From positions 1-23,536 of the forward strand of contig NZ_QUDV01000016.1 in assembly GCF_003477705.1 (NCBI RefSeq): 23,536 nt of DNA, read 5' to 3'. Shown in pieces: positions 1-5,750 of the stretch (position 1 is the stretch's first letter; the number at the start of each line of letters is the position of its first letter). The notes under the pieces are model-generated. The model was not told the origin of the DNA and ran no database searches. It saw only the letters and a program-made list of their open reading frames with translations. Origin of the DNA: Dorea sp. AF36-15AT (GTDB taxonomy: Bacteria; Bacillota; Clostridia; Lachnospirales; Lachnospiraceae). The translations under genes and the position numbers were made by a program.

Positions 1-63
1 TGCGCGGTACATTTTATCTGCAATCTTGCCATTTAATTAAGAACCACTCCGGAAAGGAGAAAC

Positions 64-435
64 ATGAAAATCATATTTAACGATGCGACTGAATTAACAA
101 TTCAGTCAGCTGAAATCCGGTCAGACGGAGGACTTCTGATCAAGTCCATTTCTGCCACAGAGAATGAGCTGAGAACAATCTTCTCAGATAGCTTCCGAAC
201 GCAGAAGATGACCGTGAAAGAGCGCGAGTCCACGCTTAGCGAGTACGAGAATTACACCAACATGGATGCCATCGTGAAGTACACAGCAGGCATTACTGGC
301 GTGATTCTTTATAAGGTTGGTGAGACACCAACGGAAAAAATGGAAGCTCTAGCAGCAGAGAATGCTGAGCTGAAAAAGACTGTTGACATGCTTCAGGGAT
401 GCATTCTTGAAATGTCCGAGCTGGTATATCAGTAA
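64..435 (+). CDS. Phage tail-region hypothetical protein with C-terminal coiled coil
   Basis: This 123-residue protein is not recognised as a named family. A strong ribosome binding site (AAAGGAGA) ends just before the ATG. The first ~85 residues look like a small mixed alpha/beta domain. Residues ~90-118 (EKMEALAAENAELKKTVDML) form a short heptad-like coiled coil, typical of trimerising or assembly-linked phage structural proteins. The next reading frame opens on the last base of its stop codon, and the gene lies directly upstream of an XkdX-type gene, so it is inferred to belong to the tail/baseplate module. A tail-fibre-associated or chaperone-like role is possible, but nothing in the sequence proves it. 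Confidence 0.7.
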   Translation: MKIIFNDATELTIQSAEIRSDGGLLIKSISATENELRTIFSDSFRTQKMTVKERESTLSEYENYTNMDAIVKYTAGITGVILYKVGETPTEKMEALAAENAELKKTVDMLQGCILEMSELVYQ

Positions 436-491
436 TGGTAACTTTATTAACAAATTTATTCATATTATTACAAAATTCAGGAGGTAAAGAA

Positions 492-632
492 ATGATTGCA
501 ATGTTATGGGCACAGCAGATTATGTTAGAAAAGAAGACTTACGCACAGGTACCGAGACGTTTAAAGGATAAGGTAAAAGAGATTCTCGTTGATTCTGGAA
601 TGGAAGAACTTGTAACAGATGCAGCTGAGTAG
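492..632 (+). CDS. XkdX-family phage protein
   Basis: A 46-residue protein beginning MIAMLWAQQIMLEKKTY. Its size, the W-x-x-x-x-M/I-x-x-x-x-x-T-Y pattern and its place between tail genes and the holin match the XkdX family named after the Bacillus PBSX element, whose function is unknown. The frame is open back to an ATG at 435, but a good GGAGGT site at 480-485 sits 6 bases before the ATG at 492, so the shorter start is chosen. The stop is followed at once by the AGGAGGG site of the next gene, which implies a tightly packed late operon. Confidence 0.75.
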   Translation: MIAMLWAQQIMLEKKTYAQVPRRLKDKVKEILVDSGMEELVTDAAE

Positions 633-645
633 GAGGGTAGTATAG

Positions 646-1527
646 ATGGCAGTAAAAACAGTTCAATATATATTTAATGGGACGACCTACACGCTGACCA
701 AGAATACCAGTACTGGAAAGTACGAAGCTACAGTAACGGCGCCAAATAAGTCGTCTTATTCACAGACAGACCATGTTCTTGGCGGTACGGTCAAGGCAAC
801 GGATGAGGCGGGCAATACTACAACGGTAGATCAGACACATACGACACTGGGAGCAGCGTTGAAGATTCGAGTTAAGGAGAAAGTTGCTCCGGTAGTCAGC
901 ATCTCATCTCCGTCTTCAGGAGCATACCTTACCAGCACAACTCCAACCATTGAATTTACAGTTACAGATGCAGATTCAGGAGTTGCTTCTGCTAAGATCA
1001 CATTGGATGGAACAGAGATCACTTCTGTGACAAAAACCGCTATTGCCGGTGGTTACAAATACACATGCACACCGACCGACGCGCTTAAGGATGGCAAGCA
1101 TACAATTTCTATCACGGCAACAGATAATGATGGTAATACATCTGCAGCTAAGACATCAACATTTACAGTTGATACCGTACCGCCGACGCTGTCTATTACT
1201 GCACCAGCGGACAAGCTTATTACCAACAAATCAACTGTTACGGTTACTGGTAAGACAGACGATATTACATCTAAGCCTGTTGCAGTTACAATCAACGGTA
1301 CAGCCGTTACGGTTGGAGCAGATGGTACATTCTCTAAGGATGTTACACTGGTCAATGGTTCTAATACGATTACAATCATTGCAAAGGATAAAGCTGGCAA
1401 GACAACAACTGTTGTACGTACAGTTACGCTCGATACAGCAGCTCCGGTGATTAAGTCTATTGCCTTGACACCGAATCCAGTAGATTGCGGTAAGACATTC
1501 GTTATCTCTGTTGAGGTGACAGACTAG
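646..1527 (+). CDS. Phage tail protein with tandem Ig-like domains
   Basis: This 293-residue, Thr/Val/Ala-rich, beta-strand-rich protein has no signal peptide or membrane segment. After an N-terminal module of ~80 residues it shows at least two bacterial Ig-like repeats, starting near PVVSISSPSSGAYLTS (~residue 83) and PPTLSITAPADKLITN (~179). Each contains the typical D-x-x-G-N-T-(S/T) turn and a closing T-F-T-V-D-T or V-T-L-D-T strand. The C-terminus (SIALTPNPVDCGKTFVISVE) is a separate short motif that recurs in the protein at 2174. Ig-like repeats of this kind are common in surface-exposed phage tail or adhesion proteins. A role in binding host carbohydrate is inferred. The start is fixed by AGGAGGG at 631-637. 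Confidence 0.75.
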   Translation: MAVKTVQYIFNGTTYTLTKNTSTGKYEATVTAPNKSSYSQTDHVLGGTVKATDEAGNTTTVDQTHTTLGAALKIRVKEKVAPVVSISSPSSGAYLTSTTPTIEFTVTDADSGVASAKITLDGTEITSVTKTAIAGGYKYTCTPTDALKDGKHTISITATDNDGNTSAAKTSTFTVDTVPPTLSITAPADKLITNKSTVTVTGKTDDITSKPVAVTINGTAVTVGADGTFSKDVTLVNGSNTITIIAKDKAGKTTTVVRTVTLDTAAPVIKSIALTPNPVDCGKTFVISVEVTD

Positions 1528-1537
1528 GAGGCGTTCT

Positions 1538-1915
1538 ATGGTTACGAAAGTAATCGGGAAAGTCGATGGACAGGAAGTTGTGTATGAAAGATCTGACGGG
1601 GACAAGTGGACAGTCACTGTCCCCTGCGATTTAGATGGAATGTATGTGATCGAAGTTGCAGCCTATGATGAGGCGGGTAATATTGCATACTGCACGAAGA
1701 TGTTGCTGATCGTGGATCCAGAGACATTGTGCGTGAGTTTACAACCTTATGATTATGTGTTTGACATCGTGCCAGATGAATACCGGGTAGATGTCATCCC
1801 GGATCGATATTCAGTTGAAGCGATGGAAGATGATTATCTGGTAGGAGTTCAGTCGGATTCGTACTATCTGGAAGTAATATATCCAATGCACAGAAGGGGG
1901 TGTTGCTGTGAATAA
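1538..1915 (+). CDS. Ig-like phage tail protein with C-terminal 9-residue repeats
   Basis: A 125-residue protein with an AGGAGG site before its ATG. Residues 1-60 form one Ig-like unit (Y-D-E-A-G-N turn near 43-48, closing strand L-L-I-V-D). From about residue 64 the chain turns into 9-residue repeats with the pattern Y-x-V-x-x-x-x-D-x. The clearest begin at Tyr73, Tyr82, Tyr91, Tyr100 and Tyr109, with a degenerate first copy at 64. Such alternation suggests stacked beta-strands. The C-terminus is Cys-rich (R-G-C-C-C-E). It overlaps the next gene by 8 bases, indicating translational coupling. It is inferred to be a structural protein encoded next to the larger Ig-like protein; no function is recognised. 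Confidence 0.65.
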   Translation: MVTKVIGKVDGQEVVYERSDGDKWTVTVPCDLDGMYVIEVAAYDEAGNIAYCTKMLLIVDPETLCVSLQPYDYVFDIVPDEYRVDVIPDRYSVEAMEDDYLVGVQSDSYYLEVIYPMHRRGCCCE

Positions 1916-2174
1916 GATCAAGTTCATTCAAGGTGAGGATAAACACGTAAAACTCTTAGTAAGAAGTCCGGACAATGAGCCGTTTACGATTTTGAGCGCA
2001 TCCTATACATTGAGCAGATATGGAGAGGTGGAAGCGCAGGGAGAATGTTATATTGATGATCACTATCTGGATATTAAGATCGCACCTACAAAAAAGGCAC
2101 TATATATACTTGAAGTGACTTATGTAGTGGGAGATTCCACAAGAAAAGCGAGGTTGGAAGTGGAGGTAAGCTGA
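1908..2174 (+). CDS. Small beta-rich phage protein (unknown function)
   Basis: An 88-residue protein starting with GTG, placed by an AAGGGGG site 7 bases upstream. The sequence alternates short hydrophobic strands (IKFIQGEDKHVKLLV, YTLSRYGEVEAQGE, YILEVTYVVGD, ARLEVEV), consistent with a single Ig-like or beta-sandwich domain. Phage baseplate proteins often have an N-terminal domain of this kind, but no family is claimed. The start overlaps the upstream gene by 8 bases and the stop (TGA) shares one base with the next ATG. All the tail genes here appear translationally coupled. Confidence 0.6.
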   Translation: MNKIKFIQGEDKHVKLLVRSPDNEPFTILSASYTLSRYGEVEAQGECYIDDHYLDIKIAPTKKALYILEVTYVVGDSTRKARLEVEVS

Positions 2175-2359
2175 TGCTGGAGATTACAGATATAAAGCTG
2201 AGCAAAAATGTGGTTGCTACCGGTGAAAAATTTATGATCTCCGTTGCAATTGAGGAAAAAGTGGATTATCCATTCGATTATCCGTTTGATTTCCAGCCTT
2301 CCTATAAGAATCGCGAGGGATCCTTAGATTACCCTTATGACTATCCATTCGATTTGTAG
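2174..2359 (+). CDS. Short phage protein with DYPFDYPFD repeats
   Basis: A 61-residue protein with a GGAGGT site at 2162-2167. Residues 3-28 (ITDIKLSKNVVATGEKFMIS) resemble the C-terminal motif of the Ig-like protein at 646-1527 (IKSIALTPNPVDCGKTFVIS), so the two share a module. The C-terminal half carries two imperfect copies of a D-Y-P-[FY]-D-Y-P-F-D-[FL] sequence separated by ~14 residues. The aromatic, acidic, proline-rich character suggests an extended structural tail, not an enzyme. The function is unknown. Confidence 0.6.
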   Translation: MLEITDIKLSKNVVATGEKFMISVAIEEKVDYPFDYPFDFQPSYKNREGSLDYPYDYPFDL

Positions 2360-2383
2360 AGACAGATGGAGGAAGATGAATAC

Positions 2384-2476
2384 ATGGAGATACGAGCAAG
2401 ACCTTCGGGCCTTATTTTTGTACGGAAAATTCGAACTAAAGAAAGAAGTGAGGTATATGAAAATGGAACAGGCTAA
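2384..2476 (+). CDS. Possible 30-residue phage mini-ORF overlapping the holin start
   Basis: This small frame opens with ATG 8 bases after a strong GGAGGAAG site at 2368-2375. It encodes a basic peptide (begins MEIRARPSGLIFVRK) and stops at TAA 2474-2476, inside the first codons of the holin. The well-placed ribosome site is the main evidence, since the holin does not need it. Alternatives are that the site serves a longer N-terminal form of the holin (ATG at 2376, only 2 bases away, which is poor), or that it is a decayed gene. No family is recognised. Confidence 0.35.
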   Translation: MEIRARPSGLIFVRKIRTKERSEVYENGTG

Positions 2477-2927
2477 TTACATCAAAGCTATTTTCACAGC
2501 GGTATTCGCCTTCCTGTCAGCGCTCCTTGGAGTATTGGCAGTGCCGGTGGTCCTGTTGGTGGCATGCAATCTGATTGACTACATGACCGGGCTTATGGCC
2601 AGTAAGTATAGAGCGGAGGATATAAATTCCTATAAGAGCATTCGAGGAATTTTCAAGAAGGTGTCCATGTGGCTCTTGGTAGTGGTTGGAGCAATTATTG
2701 ACGAAATGCTATTATATGCATCCACTACGATTGGCTGGAAATCTCCGGTGACATTCTTGATTGCATGCATTGTAGCAATGTGGCTGATCTGCAATGAGAT
2801 TATTAGTATATTAGAAAATATCCAGGACATGGGCGTTAAGATACCAGCGTTCTTGCAGCCATTGGTCAGACATATCAGGTCGCAGGTGGAGCAGCAGATT
2901 AATAGTAGTGATTCAGGGGGCGAGTAA
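2463..2927 (+). CDS. Phage holin (toxin-secretion/phage-lysis holin family)
   Basis: A holin of about 154 residues that would permeabilise the membrane and release the endolysin encoded just downstream. It shows an N-terminal hydrophobic stretch (IFTAVFAFLSALLGVLAVPV), then V-A-C-N-L-I-D-Y-M-T-G-L followed by the A-S-K-Y-R-A-E-D-I-N-S motif and R-G-I-F-K-K, which are typical of this Firmicute holin family. Two further hydrophobic segments (LLVVVGAIIDEMLLY and VTFLIACIVAMWLI) give 3-4 membrane passes. The C-terminus is charged and probably cytoplasmic. The frame is open upstream to 2337. The ATG at 2463, 9 bases after GTGAGG at 2448-2453, fits spacing better than the ATG at 2457. Confidence 0.88.
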   Translation: MEQANYIKAIFTAVFAFLSALLGVLAVPVVLLVACNLIDYMTGLMASKYRAEDINSYKSIRGIFKKVSMWLLVVVGAIIDEMLLYASTTIGWKSPVTFLIACIVAMWLICNEIISILENIQDMGVKIPAFLQPLVRHIRSQVEQQINSSDSGGE

Positions 2928-2940
2928 TCGTCCTCTTTTA

Positions 2941-2956
2941 TGTGCGACATCGCACA
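2941..2956 (+). other. Short hairpin in front of the endolysin ribosome site
   Basis: A perfect 6-bp inverted repeat (TGTGCG, loop ACAT, CGCACA) ends 1-2 bases before the AAAGGAG site of the amidase. There is no T-run, so it is not a terminator. It could tune amidase translation or mRNA stability. Significance is uncertain. Confidence 0.4.
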
Positions 2957-2970
2957 GAAAGGAGTGTATT

Positions 2971-3894
2971 ATGAGTAACAGTGGATTAGTTAATTATACA
3001 AAAATATCGCCGAACAGAACAAGTCCGAGACGAAATAAGATTGACCGCATTACGATCCATCATATGGCAGGAAATCTCACCGTTGAAACGTGTGGTAATG
3101 TGTTCGCACCAAGAAGCCGTCAGGCATCATCCAACTATGGTATTAGTTCAGATGGAAGAGTGGGGATGTACGTAGAAGAAAAAGATAGAGCATGGACTTC
3201 TTCATCTGGTGCAAACGACCACAGAGCGATCACAATTGAAGTCGCTGATAACGCAGGTGCTCCGGGATGGGGATGCTCCAGTGCTGCTATGGCGAAGCTG
3301 ATTTTGTTGTGTGCGGATATCTGCCGGAGAAATGGCATCAAGAAGCTGACCTATACCGGAGACACAAAAGGAAACATGACACTGCATAAGTGGTTTGCAT
3401 CAACAGACTGTCCGGGCGCATATCTGGAATCCCAGATGCCTACGATCGCATCAGAGGTTAATAAGCTTCTGGCGAGTGGGGCAACAACCTATACATGGAA
3501 AGGCGCAACGGCAACTGGTGGATCCGTACCGGCATCTTCCGGAAAGGTAACGTCAAATGGTAAGATCGCAGTGGATGGAAGCTGGGGCATAGCCACAACA
3601 AAGAAAGCACAGGCTGTATTTGGTACAGTGCAGGACGGCATTATCAGCGGTCAGCCGATCAGCAACAAGAAATATCTGGCGAATGCTTATACCGGAAGCT
3701 GGCAGTTTGTTAGTGGTCGTGCAACCGGATCTAATCTGATCAGAGCTATCCAGAGACGAATTGGAGCGGCAGCAGACGGATACTTCGGGCGAAAATCTGT
3801 CATGAAGTTCCAGAGCTGGCTTGGCGTATCGGTGGATGGAAGCATGGGACCAGCAACCGTAAAAGCGTTTCAGAAATGGCTGAACAAGCAGTAG
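2971..3894 (+). CDS. Phage endolysin: N-acetylmuramoyl-L-alanine amidase with peptidoglycan-binding tail
   Basis: A 307-residue endolysin that cuts the amide bond between MurNAc and the stem peptide to lyse the host wall. The N-terminal ~160 residues are an Amidase_2-type zinc domain: I-T-I-H-H-M-A-G supplies the first His, and H-K-W-F-A-S-T-D-C-P-G the second His and the Asp/Cys region. A Gly/Ser/Thr-rich linker follows (~170-195). The C-terminal part contains peptidoglycan-binding-like repeats, most clearly the last two: R-R-I-G-A-A-A-D-G-Y-F-G and L-G-V-S-V-D-G-S-M-G-P-A-T-V. There is no signal peptide, as expected for holin-dependent export. The ATG at 2971 follows AAAGGAG with correct spacing; the open frame extends 63 bases further upstream but into the holin gene. 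Confidence 0.92.
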   Translation: MSNSGLVNYTKISPNRTSPRRNKIDRITIHHMAGNLTVETCGNVFAPRSRQASSNYGISSDGRVGMYVEEKDRAWTSSSGANDHRAITIEVADNAGAPGWGCSSAAMAKLILLCADICRRNGIKKLTYTGDTKGNMTLHKWFASTDCPGAYLESQMPTIASEVNKLLASGATTYTWKGATATGGSVPASSGKVTSNGKIAVDGSWGIATTKKAQAVFGTVQDGIISGQPISNKKYLANAYTGSWQFVSGRATGSNLIRAIQRRIGAAADGYFGRKSVMKFQSWLGVSVDGSMGPATVKAFQKWLNKQ

Positions 3895-4092
3895 GAGTGA
3901 ATTGAAAACCAAAGGCTATCGGGCTATTATTTGTAAAATAATTGGTACGAATTGACATCTATTAATATATGTAGAAACTAATTAATTTTAACGGTTAGCG
4001 ACACGTTAGTGACAAATGCAACGGTTTTATGCGGGTTAGAGGGCGTTTAAGCTTAACTTAAACTTAACAGAGTGATACATGGAGATTTAACC
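3895..4092. other. Non-coding stretch after the lysis genes; possible element end
   Basis: About 200 AT-rich bases without a convincing ORF or terminator. Visible structure: an 11-bp imperfect tandem repeat (GTTAGCGACAC at 3994, GTTAGTGACAA at 4005), and GTTTAAG/CTTAAAC inverted repeats at 4045-4051 and 4057-4063 within a CTTAA-rich run (4052-4068). As the endolysin is usually the last late gene, this is where a prophage attachment site could lie, but the other junction is outside the window, so this cannot be shown. Confidence 0.35.
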
Positions 4093-4161
4093 ATGGATTG
4101 TTATACTACCCTCAGAAAGCGAAAAGAGATAACTCGCAGAAAGAGGGTAGTTTTATTATGA
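4093..4161 (+). CDS. Putative 22-codon leader ORF
   Basis: A short frame starts at ATG 4093, 8 bases after GGAG (4081-4084), and ends at a TGA that overlaps the ATG of the next gene as ATGA. The peptide is unusually basic: about 9 of 22 residues are Arg or Lys (e.g. R-K-R-K and R-R-K-R). It runs across both arms of an ACTACCCTC/GAGGGTAGT inverted repeat. Position, coupling and composition fit a regulatory leader peptide, but chance occurrence of such a short frame is possible. Confidence 0.4.
   Translation: MDCYTTLRKRKEITRRKRVVLL
4105..4151 (+). promoter_or_regulatory. Hairpin that would hide the ribosome site of the next gene
   Basis: A perfect 9-bp inverted repeat, ACTACCCTC (4105-4113) and GAGGGTAGT (4143-4151), encloses a smaller GCGA/TCGC stem. 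The 3' arm contains GAGGG, the only plausible ribosome binding site for the ATG at 4158, so pairing would block it. The TTTTATT that follows could also make this a weak terminator. Confidence 0.45.
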
Positions 4162-4409
4162 AAAAACTATGGAAATTACTGGCAGCAAATTGTAGGGAAA
4201 AATATACAGCAGCATTGTTCCGCGGAGTGTTTACATTTATCTGTGTGGCAGTTGTGGCACTGCCTGTGATGATGTTTGGACTCAGTGTTTCCTGGGATTT
4301 ATCAGAATGTCTGTGGTCAGCATTTCTGACAGGAGGTTATGCAGGCGTAGCCGGATACCTGATTTCAATTTTTTATGAATTGAATCATGTGAAGCGAGAA
4401 GCAGAGTAA
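4158..4409 (+). CDS. Small two-helix membrane protein, unknown function
   Basis: An 83-residue protein with a basic N-terminus (MKKLWKLLAANCREKYTAA) and two predicted membrane helices, ~24-45 (VFTFICVAVVALPVMMFGLS) and ~53-75 (AFLTGGYAGVAGYLISIFYE), then a short charged tail. No family is recognised. The frame is open upstream to a TTG at 4098, but the ATG at 4158 has GAGGG 10 bases upstream and a normal membrane-protein start. It lies between the phage lysis genes and a strong terminator, so it may be a passenger gene of the element or a host gene at its edge. Confidence 0.6.
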   Translation: MKKLWKLLAANCREKYTAALFRGVFTFICVAVVALPVMMFGLSVSWDLSECLWSAFLTGGYAGVAGYLISIFYELNHVKREAE

Positions 4410-4430
4410 GAAGAGAATATGAGATAAAGA

Positions 4431-4464
4431 AAGATCACACAATGAGGGTGCATTGTGTGATCTT
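4431..4464. terminator. Bidirectional intrinsic terminator
   Basis: A perfect 14-bp inverted repeat: AAGATCACACAATG (4431-4444), loop AGGGTG, CATTGTGTGATCTT (4451-4464). A-rich sequence precedes it and T-rich sequence follows, so it can end transcription in both directions. It separates the convergent membrane-protein gene (+) and HPr-like gene (-). Confidence 0.9.
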
Positions 4465-4481
4465 ATATGTCTTTAAGAATA

Positions 4482-4757
4482 TTATTCTGCCTGATCTAAT
4501 GTCTTAAGGCATTCTATAAGGGCTTCAACCGCTTCTTTCTCGTCCGGTCCGTCAGCGGAAAGGACGATTTCGTCGTTCTGCGCAAGACACAGTGCAAGGA
4601 CGAATACGACGGATTTGGCATTTGCTTTTTTCATGGGATCATCCGCGCGTTCTACGAATACATGAGAAGAAAACTGACTGGCTGTGTGGGTAAATACGCT
4701 GGCTGCACGGCCATGAATTCCTAATGGGTTAACGACTTTCGCTTTCTTTGTATACAT
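4482..4757 (-). CDS. HPr-like phosphocarrier protein (divergent paralogue)
   Basis: A 91-residue HPr-fold protein. In the phosphotransferase system HPr carries phosphate from enzyme I to sugar-specific EIIA on His15, and in Firmicutes is also phosphorylated on Ser46. With the ATG at 4757 (GGAGGG 7 bases upstream; an upstream in-frame TTG is less likely) the active His falls exactly at position 15, in G-I-H-G-R-A-A; Arg17 is kept. The usual Pro18 is Ala, and the usual G-L-H-A-R-P-A is changed. The regulatory serine is present in A-N-A-K-S (residue 49 after a small insertion), but the following hydrophobic patch reads V-V-F-V-L instead of I-M-G-V-M. It is therefore probably a specialised HPr, not the general one. 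It is the last gene of the ispG-regulator-HPr group. Confidence 0.88.
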   Translation of the reverse strand: MYTKKAKVVNPLGIHGRAASVFTHTASQFSSHVFVERADDPMKKANAKSVVFVLALCLAQNDEIVLSADGPDEKEAVEALIECLKTLDQAE

Positions 4758-4787
4758 ATCATTGCCCTCCAATATTCAATTATTCAA

Positions 4788-5738
4788 TTAATCATTTAAT
4801 CTGGTCAGTGCCTCTCCGCACTGAGCATCTGTAACTAATACGTTAATATAGCCTCCCTTTATGGCACCACGTATGGCTTCGGCTTTGCGTACACCGTTGG
4901 CAATACCGATGGCATAAGGGACTTTTTTTAATTTGTTCAGATTCACACCGACGATCTGTTTATTATACGGGAAGCGATCAGTTCGACCTTCTTTATCGAA
5001 GAGATGCATACAGATATCTCCACATACCTGGTCTTTGATGGCCTGCTGTTTCATTTCGTCCGAATAGTATCCACTTCGAAAAGCAGAAGAGGTGTTGTCT
5101 GCTGTACCGATACCGACCAGAGCTACATTCAAATGATCATAAGCGTTCATGATCTGTCTGATGCTGTCTTCTTTCATAAGAGTGCGTTTGGTCTGTACAT
5201 GAGAGACAACTGCAGGGACATACAGATGCTGTCCTTCCCCGCAGAAGGCTTTTGACAGGTGGTCTACGACGTGATTCGCATCCAGTGTGTAATCTATATT
5301 ACCGGTCCCACCTAGAAGCGGGATAAATGTGAGATTCTGAAACTGCCTGGGAGCATATGGTGCAATATAACGGATTGTTGTACCCATGCCTACGCCGATG
5401 ATATCATTGTCTTTTAATATGGACTTCAGATAACCTGCTGCGGCTTTTCCCAGAACATCTTTTTGCTGATTGGTGGTGCTTACAGTGTCTGCAATAATGA
5501 CTTCCTGCAGATGGTACGTCTTTTCTAGCTTTTGTTCTAGTTCAGAATAACGCCTTTCCTGTGGATCGGAGATCGTGATTTCTACGATTCGTTTTAATTT
5601 GGCACTTTTTAGAAGTCTGGCAACGGTAGGTCTGGAGATGTCCATAATCTTAGCAATGTCACTCTGACTCATATCACGATTGTAATAGAGATCGCATACA
5701 CGCAGCATCATACGCTCGTTATCAACAATTTTTCTCAT
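4788..5738 (-). CDS. SorC/DeoR-type sugar-binding transcriptional regulator
   Basis: A 316-residue regulator. The N-terminal ~55 residues form a helix-turn-helix (M-S-Q-S-D-I-A-K-I-M-D-I-S-R-P-T-V-A-R-L-L). The rest is the SorC effector domain, related to sugar-phosphate isomerases, with the typical I-G-V-G-M-G-T-T segment near residue 115, F-I-P-L-L-G-G-T-G and V-A-L-V-G-I-G-T-A-D. Family members bind phosphorylated sugars and repress or activate carbohydrate genes. It lies 12 bases after ispG and ~30 bases before the HPr-like gene on the same strand, so it is probably co-transcribed. Its own ribosome site is weak (AAGGA ~17 bases from the ATG), suggesting low expression. No adjacent sugar catabolic operon reveals the target. 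Confidence 0.9.
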   Translation of the reverse strand: MRKIVDNERMMLRVCDLYYNRDMSQSDIAKIMDISRPTVARLLKSAKLKRIVEITISDPQERRYSELEQKLEKTYHLQEVIIADTVSTTNQQKDVLGKAAAGYLKSILKDNDIIGVGMGTTIRYIAPYAPRQFQNLTFIPLLGGTGNIDYTLDANHVVDHLSKAFCGEGQHLYVPAVVSHVQTKRTLMKEDSIRQIMNAYDHLNVALVGIGTADNTSSAFRSGYYSDEMKQQAIKDQVCGDICMHLFDKEGRTDRFPYNKQIVGVNLNKLKKVPYAIGIANGVRKAEAIRGAIKGGYINVLVTDAQCGEALTRLND

Positions 5739-5750
5739 AAATATATTTCG

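Noticed and set aside
1043..1617. Overlapping frames on both strands in the Ig-like gene
   Set aside because: Produced by the repetitive Thr/Val-rich codon use of the Ig-like protein; no start signals.
1..3894. Diversity-generating retroelement in the tail genes
   Set aside because: No reverse transcriptase or template/variable repeat pair is visible in the window; the repeats are short protein-level ones.
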